Assembly (NCBI GenBank): GCA_015501055.1
Contig: JADNYV010000016.1
Coordinates: 248,001 to 312,000 of the forward strand
Source of the DNA: Mucidula mucida
Lineage: Eukaryota; Basidiomycota; Agaricomycetes; Agaricales; Physalacriaceae
DNA length: 64,000 nucleotides
Reading direction: 5' to 3'
Positions within the stretch are counted from its first letter, which is position 1. Each line of letters begins with the position of its first letter. The position numbers were made by a program, and so were the translations under genes. The notes under the pieces are model-generated. The model made no database searches and was not told the DNA's origin. It saw nothing but the letters and a program-made list of their open reading frames with translations. Below, piece by piece: positions 43,586 through 55,757 of the stretch.

Positions 43586-46256
43586 ATGTTTTCACGACCA
43601 TGGGGCCGGCTTCGCCTGCACAGACACTTTTCGTCTGTCGCTGAGCACATCTCGGAGCCGTTTCAGGTTTGTGTTATTGGCGGTGGCCATGCGGGGTGCG
43701 AGGCGGCGGCGGCAGCGGCGCGTACGGGCGCCAAAACGCTGCTGCTCACCAAGAGCCTCGACAATGTCGGCGAGCTGTCCTGCAATCCGTCTATCGGCGG
43801 CGTCGGAAAGGGCACGCTGGTGAGGGAGATTGACGCGCTCGACGGTGTGATGGCCAAGGTTGCGGATCAGGCTGGCATAATGTTTCGCGTGCTGAATGCG
43901 ACGAAAGGACCCGCTGTATGGGTGTGTACGATTTGTGTTGTTCAGTCTGCAAGACGTTTATGGTCATTGTAGGGTCCGCGGGCTCAGATTGACCGCGTAC
44001 TGTATAAGCGGTACATGAAGCGCGAATTGCGCAAGTACAATGAGAATCTGAGGCTTCGCGCTGCGGAAGTGTTCGATCTCGTTATTGATCACGAGCAGAC
44101 GCCAGAATCCACTTGGGGTACCATAAAAGGCGTACGGCTAGGTGGGCAGCAACTTGTTCGTGATAACGCATTGACTGAGCGCGTCTGTAGACACCGGGGA
44201 GGTTATTCCCTGCTCACAGGTTGTTATATGTACTGGAACATTCCTGTCAGGTGAAATACACATAGGTATGTCTCCCTTGGTTTACATGAAAGTCTATCTC
44301 ATTCGTTTTTAGGTTCAAGGTCGTTCCCTGCCGGTCGAATAAATGAGGACGCGACCGTTGGTCTGTCCGCATCTCTCAGAGCAGCTGGCTTCAAACTGGG
44401 ACGATTACAAACTGGGACACCTGCCCGCCTTGATAAAAATACCATCGACTTTTCCAAGATGGAAAGACAGGATGGAGATGAAGTGCCAAGTCCTTTCAGT
44501 TTTCTAAACACCACCGTTCCGAACGCGTCGAACCAAGTCTCTTGTTTTATGACATACACCAATCCTACTACCCATCAAGTAGTCAAGGACAACATGCATA
44601 ACAGTGTACATATACAAGAGACGAAGAAAGGTAATCATAATGTGGATTACGACGTTCTTTTCGCTCACGTTCTTCAGGTCCGAGATACTGTCCTTCGTTG
44701 GAGGCCAAGATTACCCGATTTTCGCACAAGCAGCGCCATTTAGTCTGGCTAGAACCTGAAGGGTACGATTCGAATGTGATATATCCCAACGGCATCTCGT
44801 GTAGTCTCTCGGAAGAGGTGCAAGAGCCCATGATGCGTACCATTGTTGGGCTGGAAAAAGTCAAAATGGTCAGACCCGCATATGGTGTCGAGTACGACTA
44901 TGTTGATCCGAGAGAACTGAAATGTTTGTCTCATCATCAATCTGAGCGTATCACAATTCTGACCTTTTCCCTAGCTACCTTGGAAACTAAGCGAATAACT
45001 GTAGGCCGATTCTTGTATGCATTGTGTCTTCTGCTCACTATGCTCTAGGGCTTATTCCTCGCTGGGCAAATAAATGGTCTGCATATTATCAATAACATTC
45101 CTTTCGTAATACTGATTTTCGCTGTGTAGGTACAACAGGGTACGAGGAAGCCGCATCCCAGGGCATAGTAGCAGGTATCAACGCCGGACTAGCTGCCCTC
45201 GGTCGTCCTGCATTCACCCTTTCTCGCGCTGAAAGCTGCATCGGTGTCCTAATTGACGACCTTATCATTAAGGGTGCTGAAGAGCCTTGTACGCTTCCGC
45301 TTATACATCGTATTTCGCCACTTTATATTCACATTGAACAGACCGTATGTTGACGTCTCGGTCTGAGTACCGTCTTTCATTACGCCCTGAAAACGCTGAT
45401 ATTCGATTGACGGCGAAAGGTTTGCATTCCTGTTTGGACTGAGTTTGTGTGACATTGACCGTGTGTATGTAGCTCATGAAGCTGGCGCTGTCACCGAATC
45501 CCGATGGAAAGAGTTTAGCGCGATGCAGGCCACGTACAACTCGACGATCGCCATGTTGAGGAACTACGTTGCGACTCCGAACGTATGTCATCTTTCTACT
45601 CTCCTTTATCTCAGTCGAACTCAATCCTACAGGAATGGCTACATCTCGGTTTCCTGACAAACATGGACGGCATCAAGCGCAGGTCTGTCCTCGTCTTCTT
45701 ACTGTGTCTTCCACTCTCATCTTTCCGACAGTGCTTTCGATCTTCTTCGACTCAAATACGTGAAAACGCAAGCTCTCCAGAGCTGTATTCCTCTCATTAA
45801 AGACGTTGATCCGCGTATTCTGCATAAAATTGACGTAGAAGGTGAGTCGAGGTAACGCTGCACTCAGCATTTACTTACACTGACTTGGACAGGATGGTAT
45901 CACCCGCACTTGGTTCGCCAGGAGGCTGATCTCAAGATATTCCACGAAGACGAGAGTCTCCTTCTCGACCCAAACTTGGATTATACGACTGTGTATGGTC
46001 TGAGCGAGGCAGTTCGGGAACGGTTGTTTATTGTGCGGCCTACGACTATTGTATGTGCTGAATCAACTTGGCTTATTATGAAATCGCAAATGTTAATGGG
46101 ATTTAGGGCGCCGCGAAGAGAATGGAGGGTATGACGCCGACGTCCATGGTTAACTTGTTGAGGCATGCGAAGCGTACGTTCAACCGAGACCGTGCGGAGG
46201 GCCGCTTCGACCATGTCGAGTTTCCGACTGAAAGTGCTACCGCTTTGGCAGCATGA
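43586..46256 (+). CDS. MTO1: Mitochondrial tRNA U34 modification enzyme MTO1 (MnmG)
   Basis: The start at 43586 gives an Arg/His-rich targeting peptide ([20 protein letters not shown]), then the FAD-binding [20 protein letters not shown] and the MnmG landmarks [99 protein letters not shown] and [20 protein letters not shown]. The C-terminal helical domain ends [14 protein letters not shown]; stop at 46254-46256. Around ten introns of about 50 bases. With MSS1/GTPBP3 it makes 5-(carboxymethyl/taurino)aminomethyl-uridine at the wobble position of mitochondrial tRNAs. No frame damage seen. Confidence 0.95.
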
Positions 46257-46451
46257 TATCTGCTTGGTCGTATAGAAGTGAATGGAAATACTGACATGTC
46301 TCATCTTGCTATAATAGTAACCCTTGCCGTGATGTTAAGTCAGTTTGAGTGCGTAGCCTCTACTAGACAGGAAAAGTGATCGGCGATCGGGGAGTTCAAA
46401 GGCATATGAAAACCAGTGATTCTTTGTCTTTTCATTCCTATACTACTCTGA

Positions 46452-47326
46452 TTATTGCTTGGGAGCATACTTCTCGCCGTCTTTCGTGAACCTAGATTCA
46501 GATAAATATCAGAGAACGAGGACGGAACGTAACAAAGGAAGATCATACCTATAATCCCAAGACTTAGGTGCTTCCGCGTTGATCAAGCGCGCGTACGCCT
46601 TCGCATGGGCGGGTCCACTCTTAAGGAAATCGGCGTATGGGGGAATCCCACCCTCAGAGGAGACCAAATGCGCGTAATGAAATCTTGTGGACGAGATGGT
46701 TTAGAGTAATTCATCCTGAAGAGAAAAAACATACCTGATTCCCTCCTTCCCGTAAACATTGTGGAACAGCTCTGTTAGATATGCCTCGGATCTCTTTTGA
46801 AGGCCCAAACCGAAACGAGTAGCCTCGCTGGCAGCGGCCGGGATGAACGCGAGGAGGTTTCCTGTGACAATGAAAGCCTTCACAGAGTCCTTATGAACTG
46901 GAGAACGGAAAGAGCTTAAAGCTTCCTGAGCGGCGAGGTAGAAGCTCGCTGTGACGGCGTGGTCTCGGCTGAAGCCTGAAAAGGGGAGAGAAAGCGGGTC
47001 TTCAAGGTTGGAACGCTCAAACGTAGCAGCTAACAGGAACAGATCAGTCATTTGATTGGCGCTTCGCGGAAAAAAGAATGCACACCGTTGAAGATGACGA
47101 TGTTGGGAGGGCCAACGTCGGCGGTGACTTTGTCGAAAGCAGGTTTAATGCTCTCGGGTTTGGTGACGTCGATGGAGAAGGGGTAGAGTCCTTCTGGCAC
47201 GTTGTCGCGTTTGGGGTTACGCGATCCGAGAGCAACTTTGTAGTTCTGCTTGAGCAGGATCTGGGCGACGGAGTCGCCGACGTTGGACCCAGCGCCAATG
47301 ATGAAAGCAACAAGTTTAGAGGTCAT
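46452..47326 (-). CDS. Atypical short-chain dehydrogenase, copy 2
   Basis: Four exons with the same layout as the SDR at 29096-29960. The start at 47326 (MTSKLVAFIIGAGSNVGDSV) leads to VALGSR, VDVTKPESIKPAF-type and PPNIVIFN. Exon 2 contains FSGFSRDHAVTASFYLAAQE, FIVTGN and RFGLGLQKRSEAYLTELFHN; exon 3 HYAHLVSSEGGIPPYADFLK; exon 4 FTKDGEKYAPKQ, stop at 46454-46452. As in copy 1, Lys is present but the catalytic Tyr position is Leu, and the Ser strand is altered. TATA-like box at 47388-47395. The two copies are 16.5 kb apart in opposite orientation. Function unknown; redox activity should not be assumed. Confidence 0.85.
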
Positions 47327-48016
47327 ATTAGAGAGTCAAAGGTGGGTTGGGACGATGGATAGTTTGAATATACTGTTCAACGTTCAACTTTATATTGGAA
47401 CTGAACGCGACCAGGGTCAGTGCGATTTGGTGGAACAGATGGATGTCTCAGGCTTGATAAGACACTGACAAAGATGAAAGTTACCAAGAAATAGGCCGCT
47501 AGAATGGCGTCATGATTGGGAGAAGAGAGCATGTCTTCCTACGTAGCGAAAACTGAGATGCTGTCCAGATAAATGTGTAGCGTGGCGACATTGAAGTCTT
47601 ACTCTAGTAGCCAACGATGACTGGAGAAAGGCTCAATGAGATTGGCGACGGTTGCACGTATGACAGGTAATTCTAATAATAATCGTAAGCTTACAAAGTT
47701 TGGGAATATTCACGCTCGAGAAACGGGACGCGACTGACCAGAAAGGCGCAAGGTGACCTTATTGTGATTAGTCCTTGATTTCTGAAACTGAAAAGAGAGA
47801 AACCAAGCTAGACCCATGTCAAATGTCAAAGTTCCAAGTATGGGACAGTTCTTGGAAATTTTGTGTGCTGTCATGATGGTGGTGATTTGAGCGCGATCTT
47901 GAGGCTGTGCACATTGCAGGCTTGTTTTCTGCTCCCGGTAAGGCTTCAAATTCGCACTCAAAGTGTACGGTGAACACAATTGCAGACCTTACTCGAGTAC
48001 TCATGGTCCCTTCAGG
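47327..48016. other. Intergenic region between divergent SDR and F-box genes
   Basis: Contains the TATA-like box ATATAAAG of the SDR (minus strand, 47388-47395). Otherwise nothing recognised. Confidence 0.5.
47388..47395 (-). promoter_or_regulatory. TATA-like box (ATATAAAG) of SDR copy 2
   Basis: It lies about 62 bases upstream of the ATG, matching the position of the box in SDR copy 1, so the promoter core appears to have been duplicated with the gene. Confidence 0.5.
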
Positions 48017-49164
48017 ATGGGTGCCCTCTCTCTCTTTCCGCAGGAGCTGCTGGATGCGATTGTCGACTGCCTCGACGATGACCGACCCTCCATGAAGGCC
48101 TGTTCCCTCGTTTGCCGCGCATTTCGTCCTTACGCAACTACGCGTCTATTCTACCAGCTCGACTTGAGGGCGACTCTCTATTCTTACAAGCAATGGTCCA
48201 GATTCCACCGAATGTGTCTTTCGTCGCCACAAATTCCACTGACGTTCCGCAAACTCCATTTGTCTTTCTTCCACCTACACACCGGCGCTGGACTCGCTGT
48301 CACAGTCTTGAGGATGCTCAAAAACGTAGAGATCCTCGTATTGAGCGTGACACCTCCGGAGAACCTCTCCCCATACCTGAAAGCAGCGCTCGTCGCCATG
48401 CCCATCATTCACCTCGTCGCGCAAAACATGCGCATACGCGTTAAAGCCGAATTCCTGCTCCTTCTGAACGAATGTCTGCCCCGAATCAAGACTCTTTCTT
48501 GTCTAAATGTCACTTGTTCTGACACGGAGGAAAGGTATAGAGTTATTACTCGCACTTGCCTGCTCGAGCAGGTAGAGGTTCTGGGCAGAAGTCCAATGCC
48601 GCAGGTTCTCGATGCCATTGCAGACGGTTACATCGGCCAACCGAATGAATTACGCTACTTGAGACTTGGCGTAGCACTTGACGGTGACCCTGCCTTTGGA
48701 CGCCTCATTTCACTCGAATCGGTCAGAAACATCAATTTGGCTCCCAAAGGATGTAAGCTATTCGTCTCATGTACACCCTCCAGCTCATCAATCGTCATAC
48801 AGTTATTCCCCCTGCTAAGATTGTGGCCGACGCCATCAACATTCATCATCTCCACGATATAATCCTTCACATCCAGGATCTCCGGTGGCTAGTAGCATGT
48901 CTATCGATCCCGCCACCATGGACATCTGCACTTCGTAGCATTCACATCAATGCATACCGGTATAGCGAACAAGACGCGTTACTGCCTTCAGTTTGGACAG
49001 AACTCGACGATCGTTTATCTCAATCGCACATGACCTCACTCCATACTGTGCAATTTTGGCGCTGCTCTGACGATGTATGGGCGCACATTTGTGCCTGTTG
49101 CCTTCAGCTACTTAAAGCTGGTGTGCTTCGAAGGCATTCTGTGGCTCCAAAGCGCTCTATCTGA
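48017..49164 (+). CDS. F-box protein
   Basis: The N-terminus MGALSLFPQELLDAIVDCLD, continued by KACSLVCRAFRPYATTRLFY, is a standard F-box (residues about 4-45), the Skp1-binding module of SCF ubiquitin ligases. Downstream are leucine-rich stretches without clear repeats (TVLRMLKNVEILVLSV, NELRYLRLGVALDGDPAFGR). One intron (GTAAGCTATTCG..CATACAG, about 48754-48791) joins NLAPKG to FIPPAKIVADAINIHHLHDI. It ends SVAPKRSI at 49164. Agaricomycetes carry large families of such F-box proteins with rapidly evolving C-termini; the substrate cannot be inferred. The C-terminus might extend if an unseen intron is present. Confidence 0.8.
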
Positions 49165-49932
49165 ACAAGGAGTGATGTAACGATGACATGAGGACTACGC
49201 GTACATATACTAGGTACAAGTACTACATATTGCAGGAAACTAATATATGCCCCGCCGGCAGCCAAGTAACGAAAGCCTATGACATGACAATGTGATGTCA
49301 GACGCACAGATGCAAGAGGAAGGGCCTTTTCCTTTGGTTTGAGTTGTTGATCTGTCAATGGTCACGTCCTCCTCTTGCAATTTCCCAAATCCTTCCAGGC
49401 TGTAAGAGTTGCTTCAGTATGCCAAGTGCATTCGCACCGTCGTCGCTATGAAAACACGGCAAACATCATTGTTCGTAAGAGCGTCTTACACACAGCTTAC
49501 TCCATGGAATGGACTTATGTTCCTCCCTCCCAAGCCTTGGTTTGCTCGTTTGTTGACAGCTTTTAGGAAGCACAGCCACACATCCTTCCTGTTGATTCTA
49601 GTGACCTTCATAATCCTCTCAGAACAGTTTGCTTGGTATTGGGGGACTTCTCAGACTCAAACGGATCTCCCTTCGTCGCGTTGCATCGCAATAGTAATGC
49701 AGTGGATGTGAAGAAACCATTATATGCGCTATATTCGATACAAATTGTCGTGATACTGTCAATGTGAGTATGATGTCTAAGTCTAACCTTGGTCTACGCA
49801 GTCGTGCGTTATTTGCTACAGAGAAAAAAAATGAACCCCTACGCTTGTCTCTATCCCTGTAACCCTTTCCCCTTCTATCGTCCAATGGCATTCCCTCTCG
49901 TTATGCTCTCGTTCATCGCCTTCACGCATGGA
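49165..49932. other. Intergenic region
   Basis: Convergent 3' flanks of the F-box and MFS genes. Small ORFs have no recognisable features. Confidence 0.45.
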
Positions 49933-51944
49933 TTAGATCGAGCCATCGGCGTACTTGGAGCGCTTCCTAAGGAGATGACCCCACTTGAGCAACGCCTGGT
50001 GACAGATCAGGATATGTAGGCAGAGCAAAGGGGTGAAAGATACTCACTGCGAACACCGGCATGAGAGCAAAAGAGATTCCCGCCAAGATGGCCGAAGCAG
50101 GACCAAGGCCCAATTCGTGAAGAAGGCATGCCCAAACAGAGGGAAGACACTAGCAATCGTCGAACGCGCGAGATCGTTGCCCGCAAGAACCGGCCCCGCG
50201 TACTTGGATACGCCGAGGTGACATACATCAGGATGCTCTGGAAATTGAGGAAGATACCAGGGAGATAGAGAGCAGCGCCGATGACGGGTACGATCCAGTG
50301 GATGCTCTCCTTTGAGGCAAAGCCGAAGAGGAGCACGGACGTCGGTATGAATATGCTGGCCATGAGACCGATTTCGAGGCGGATTTCCGGGGGAGCTTCC
50401 TTGCCAGCGGCTTTTGCTCGACGCATGCGAGGTGCGATGTGGTACATTTGATACAAGCAGTACACCGTATACTATGTAGAAAATTAGCATCTAAAATAAT
50501 CCAGTCCTTATAGATCAAGAAACTTACAGTGATTGCCCCAGAAACGATGAATGCCAAAAAGGGCAGACCACTGACTCCAAGGTTGAAGTGGTAGATGTCG
50601 GTGAAGACAAGCGGGAATGCCTCGAACCAAAGGTAAAAAATCGCATCTGGACAGTTATTTAGCGGTGCGAAGAGGACGAGGCAAGTCCACTCACAGACAA
50701 AGCCTAAATAGACATTGGCGAACAAGAGCACAGGCTCCAACGCCAACACGATCGGTCGAACCAAAGCCTCTGTGAAGATCTGCCGGAGCGATTCCCCCTC
50801 CGCATCCTTCTCGCTCTGCGAGCGAAGCTGTTGGTTTCCAGTAAGCTTCCTCAAGCGCTGAGCGCGCTTGAGCAAGATAGTCGGTCCATACGTCTCAGGA
50901 AGAACTAGCGACAAGAAAATGAAGCCAAATGCAGATATCCAGAGCAACTCGTACTGCGGCCATCTCCACCCGTTAGCCTGAGCTGCAAACCCGCCGATGA
51001 CGGGGCCAGTAATAGGACCTGCTACAGCGCCGAGTGCCCACACACCGATAACATATGCCAGCTGTTCCGACGGGTAGATATCGCCCATCGACGCACCGCC
51101 GGTCGCCAGCGCCGGACTGCCGAAGAAACCAGTCAAGAAACGGAAGGCAAGCACCGTCTGGATGTTCGTCGCGGTGACGATCGGTATCTGGAATATGATG
51201 AAGAGGAACAGCGTGCTAATGTAGATTGGGTTCCGGCCAAAGGCGGGGAGCTCCTGGAACGGGGTGAGGAACATTGGACCGATACCGTACGCTGAGGAGG
51301 ATCAGTCAGACTCTAGCGCATGAATACAGAGAGATAGTGAGATTACTCACCCAGCACGTAGAGCGTAAGGCCCAGGGTAGCGTGTACCAAGGAGACGTTG
51401 AAGTCCTCCATAAGCCCCGGGATTGACGGGGTGTATATGGCAGACCCGATGTACATCGTAAATGTCAAGAGCGAAATACTGAAGGCGACAAACGCGCGTT
51501 TCGCGGGAGACCAGTTTCTGAAAGAACGTGTCAAAGAAACCCCATAAACTTGGGGAAACAAACCTAGGATTATCTGGATCGTCTTCGCCATCCCAGTCTA
51601 CAGATATGGGTCCTGAAAGAAACAGTGGACACCTCCAGCTGCTTCTTCTCCCCGACGAGCTCGGGATCAACAGCAATCGTCGCCTCGCGCATCAGCTCCG
51701 TGTTGGGCGTAACAGTGCCAGTACGCGCTTTCTCTAGATCGCCACACAGCGTCGAGTTGTCCGACGAATCATACGTCGGCGCAGCAGGACGCGACATCTT
51801 TTCATTGTCGCGCGACGATGGAAGCATAATGTGCGGCGGCACGACATAGCCAGGGCGCTGGTCCGCGTAGGGAAGGTATTTGCCGCCAGACACGAAATTA
51901 ATGAACTGCCCGACAGTGGAGTCCCGGATGAGATCAGCAACCAT
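49933..51944 (-). pseudogene. DHA1-family MFS transporter with frame damage
   Basis: The start at 51944 (MVADLIRDSTVGQFINFVSG) and VDWDGEDDPDNPR/NWSPAKRAFVA are typical of fungal drug:H+ antiporter-1 proteins. Hydrophobic helices and DHA1 motifs follow: GIGPMFLTPFQELPAFGRNP, FRFLTGFFGSPALATGGASM, GPITGPVIGGFAA and LVLPETYGP. The C-terminal helices are readable only in three frames. FQSILMYVTSAYP is followed one base out of phase by KYAGPVLAGNDLARSTIASV (near 50212), and FGHAFFTN one further base out by GLGPASAILAGISFALMPVF (near 50110). Both fit loss of one base from a short homopolymer. The last exon ALLKWGHLLRKRSKYADGSI is intact and ends at 49933. A third phase problem occurs near 51615, where the only AG/GT pair would make a 20-base intron. 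This is either a recent pseudogene or an assembly with homopolymer errors. Confidence 0.75.
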
Positions 51945-52408
51945 CGTAGTCTAGAGGCAAGGGAAGGGGAGGGAAAGGAAAGGAAAGGTGGGCAAAGGGA
52001 TGTCGAGAGAAAAACATGCAGAAACAAGCCCCATAATATAGGGAAAACGTTGCGGCAAGCTGACTCGTACCCATGCGAAAGCGCGTTTCGTACTTACAAC
52101 CAACCAACGAGTGGGTCGTTTAGTGAGCAGCATCCTTGGCTTGATCACCAATCAGGTCACTGAAAAAACCCACTTTTGATGGCGCCGGAAATGCCGAGAC
52201 GCGCAATTGCACGTTGGTCGTCAACCTATATAAAAGCTTGTCAACCACCGAGTCGTTTTGAGGTTCGGGGATCCAGGCAACGTCGTCGGCGATGGGCGTA
52301 GGAAGAGAAGATCCCGCAGACCCCCACAGCGTCACGTTTTGGATGAGTGGTCAAATATGCCTCCGTAAATACTACGAATAAGATAAATTAGATAGCGCTG
52401 ATAATATT
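51945..52408. other. Intergenic region with coding-like relic
   Basis: 51957-51998 is a GA-rich run (AGGGAAAGGAAAGGAAAGG) upstream of the MFS start. 52120-52335 on the minus strand is open for 72 codons (LWGSAGSSLPTPIADDVAWI, VSAFPAPSKVGFFSDLIGDQ) with a clean stop but no ATG and no plausible upstream acceptor. It looks like a relic or an exon whose partner was not found; family not recognised. Confidence 0.35.
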
Positions 52409-55400
52409 CTAGTATACTGGATTGATCAGCCCAACCTCCTTGAAGGACTCAGGAGGGTGTACGGTCATCATCCTTCTCCCCGAGGGTACCTCGTTAGTTT
52501 TCCCCGCCTTTGTCACCTCGTCAACAGTTGGCTCTCGCAAGATTTCGTCCTCTGAGATCTTGATCGCGTCATCTGTGACTTCAAGCTCCTGCACCTGCTT
52601 CTCGACCTGTTCCTGCTCAACCGGCTCTTCATTCTCAGCGTCCTCCGAGTCATCACCGTCCTCATCAGCATCATCCACCGCGGGCTCCTTAGGCTCCGAA
52701 ACGTCGTTGAACTGGGTCGCCACCTCGTCCTCTCCGAACGCGTTCCACTGCTCCTCCACGAGCAGCTGCTCACGATGCTCCGCTTTCGCCTCCTCCTCCT
52801 TAGCCCTAATCGCCTCCAACGCCCTCTTTTTCGCCTTGGCATCCTCCTCGTCCCACTGCTCACCAACTACAAACACCGGCAAGCCCTTCTCCTCCTTCTC
52901 GCGCTGCTGCGTCTGCTTTCGTCCCTGTTTCGCAGCCTGCCGCAGCGCAATGATCATAGCATCGGGTTCACCGAAATTGGACGCAAAGTACTCTGCATCT
53001 GGAACTGTAGACGGCGCGTCGGGACCGCCAAAGTTGAGATTCTTCCAGAAATCCATAATCTCGTCGATGGAGACGTTCTCGGGAAGAGCCTCCATGCGGA
53101 ACTTGCGCAGATTGGCTTCGTCGAGGGATTGGCGGATGCTTTTCTCCATCTTAGGACGGCGTTCACCAATATGCAGCTCGGGGCTCCCTATTTCCAATTT
53201 CAGTTTGAATAGAAGATAGCGGATGGAATAAACTGACATGTCGCCTCTGTGTTGTCGATGGCATTCTGCGCAGATGAGGCAACACCATTTACAAAATGCT
53301 TAACAGTAACAGCAAGTTGCTTGATAGGCGCGGGACCTTCTCCTTCCCAGTGCTCAGGCTCGACCCATACATGCATGGCGTTCTCTTTCTCAAGAGTCTC
53401 AAAGGTGCATTTGACAGACTGAATAGAGCAATGGTCATCGATTGACCAGTAATCTATGAGACGTGACATACCTGCTCGGGGAAACATTGTGCAATCCTAT
53501 CCGCAACAGCCTCCAAGGCGCTGACGCATTTGTCGAAAATACGGTCTCCCAAACCTTTCTGAGCCCATATAGACACTCTTCCATTTCTCGCAGAGACGCG
53601 TATTGGAATCCAAACATGCGCTCCGTATTGTGGTACGCGATGAAAACGCCGTCCATATTACCGATTCGGGCTTGGAAACTGTATGATGGTCAGAACGATG
53701 AAGCAACGGAATTGTAGAATTATCCTCACCTGTACTTGAGGAAAGCAGACCGAATCAGGTCGTAGTATTCCTTTTCAAAACTGTTATGAAGGCCAAAGCG
53801 CTTCTCGATGAGGTATCCCGAGTTGTGCTACAAAAGATATCGCTATTGGATCTGCAGAGAAGAAAAATGGATGTACCTCAAAGTTGAAGAGATCCATACG
53901 TATAGAGAGTGAGGCACGAGTCTTGATGTCGAACACGCCAGTACCCGGTAGGCGATGATCCTGGCAATCCAGCTGGGATCGCATCACAAACTTTTCCGAC
54001 TACAGCAGGATGCGATCAGTCCGGCAACGTTGTCCATCAAGGAACTCACCTTGGCAAACCTAAACGCTTCCCGAAGCATACTCTCCGTGGACACGTCTTC
54101 ATCCGGCGGCGGCGTTGTTGTTCGCATAAAAGCGCCAAACTGATCTGCATGACTGGTCAAGTATTTTTCCAGTAATGTTCCCTACAAAGCAGAGCGTGAA
54201 TTCCCGGAGTTTGAAAAGGGACAGCACGAACCATCCACATTAGTATGTTCTTTTGTGATTTCTCATCTTGAAGCGAATCGATAGCATACCGACCGTCTTT
54301 ATAATTAAATACGACTGTGGCGGGTAGGCGTTGACCAGGAGTGAAGTTCCGCGGCTAATGAGTGCCATGTTAGCATTCGGTTCTTATATAATAAGCAGGC
54401 CCAACTGACCTCTTTGGCAAAGACGTGTGTCAACGAAGAGAGATTGACCTGCCTGTGGGATGATAACAGGAAATAGATGTGTACCAGCATACCCGACAGC
54501 GAGGAAGTAGAACCAGCAAATGTTCGTCCCTCCTGCTTGGCTAATGCCCACAGTTCCTGATGATGGTGAGATGAAGGAGATCGCGAGCAATTCGGAGCGT
54601 ACCTCATCGCGTGAGCTTTTCGTGAAACCAGGAAGACGCTCGAATGCAAAGTCGTTTACTTTGGGGATGCTTTGTACTTTGGGATGGAAATTGTAGACGC
54701 CTGAGTTGGGGTCTCGAAGCCAATGTACACCAGGGCTGTAGAAGACTTGAGATGGAAGAGATACGGATATGATGAAAAAGTACTTGAACAAGACGCGTTC
54801 CAAGCCATGCGAGAGTCTAGCGACAGGCCGGTGTTCGGTTAAGGGGTCAATATCTGGGCGGGGTGAGGACGCGTCTCGTGCGACGGGGAAGAAACACTGT
54901 GATACCTTGAAGAGTTTGCGACTGCGTAGACTTGAGTCGCGTGATTGTGCGGTTGTCCAGGGCTTCGGGGTAAGGTTTGGTCTCCAGTTTTAAGCGAATG
55001 TCGCGCGTTCGTTGTTCTTTTTCCGCTTTGGTAAGTTTTGGCTTCTCCAGGGTGTGTGCTGGGATACTTCCTGCAATGTTTGAGCTGAAACGAGAACTGA
55101 TGATGGCGGTCAAGACGCACTGGCATACGGCTTTCGTGTCTCCTTGAGTATCTTTTGACCCTTGAGCACCATGGTCGGCTGCGTATTTACTGGACGGAGG
55201 CGCCTGCTCGTCTTAGGTCTCTGCCAAGGCGAGTCAGGCGGCTCCTGGGGCGTTGGTCTTTTACTACTAGGACCAACGACGCTTTTCGCATCCTTCATTT
55301 TTGCTTCGTCGTGCAGCTGGGTGAGCATGTCGAGGGTGCTGAGGATGTTGGAAGACAATTTCTCGTAGGCTTTCGAGGATCCAGCGGTGCTTGGTAGAAC

Positions 55401-55541
55401 TGGAGGGCGTTTTTTCTTGCGAGTAGTGACGTCCAGTGGTGCATTAGACTTTTCTCGCGACGACGCGGTGGCCGCGGTAGCGAGCGTCCGACATGCAGCG
55501 CTGGAGAGAAAGCCAACATGTTTGGTGCCCAGAACGGACAT
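52409..55541 (-). CDS. PET127: Mitochondrial RNA-processing protein Pet127
   Basis: The start at 55541 (MSVLGTKHVGFLSSAACRTL) is a mitochondrial presequence, followed by a Lys/Ser-rich linker. The PET127 domain spans many exons: FYSPGVHWLRDPNSGVYNFH, KVNDFAFERLPGFTKSSRDE, REGRTFAGSTSSLSGMLVHIY-type region, SDFVMRSQLDCQDHRLPGTG with FDIKTRASLSIRMDL, NSFEKEYYDLIRSAFLKY, FQARIGNMDGVFIAYHNTER and VKCTFETLEKENAMHVWVEP. The C-terminal 200 residues are very acidic and coiled (plus-strand 52560-52700 reads Asp/Glu-rich) and end SFKEVGLINPVY. Pet127 is a membrane-associated mitochondrial factor needed for 5' processing and turnover of mitochondrial RNAs, and proposed to belong to the PD-(D/E)xK nuclease superfamily. 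A telobox-like motif lies 148 bases upstream. Confidence 0.92.
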
Positions 55542-55688
55542 GAGTAACAGGTCAAGTCCAGTGGGGCGTCTGAAAGGTGTGTTAGCTATGTTTGAGAAAG
55601 CTGTTGGTTCCGTTACTCACTTGTAGCATTCCGCGACTCATAAAAGTCGAAGGAAAAGACAAGCAGCGCACGTGCTGCGTGTCTGAAA

Positions 55689-55699
55689 GGTTAGGGTTA
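55689..55699. promoter_or_regulatory. Telobox-like motif GGTTAGGGTTA
   Basis: It lies between the SCOC stop codon and the PET127 start, about 148 bases upstream of the PET127 ATG, in single-copy sequence. On the PET127 sense strand it reads TAACCCTAACC. Confidence 0.5.
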
Positions 55700-55757
55700 C
55701 TTTTCGTAGATCTGGATCTTCCTTGTATTGGACCAATGTATTAGGTATAATCTACAA

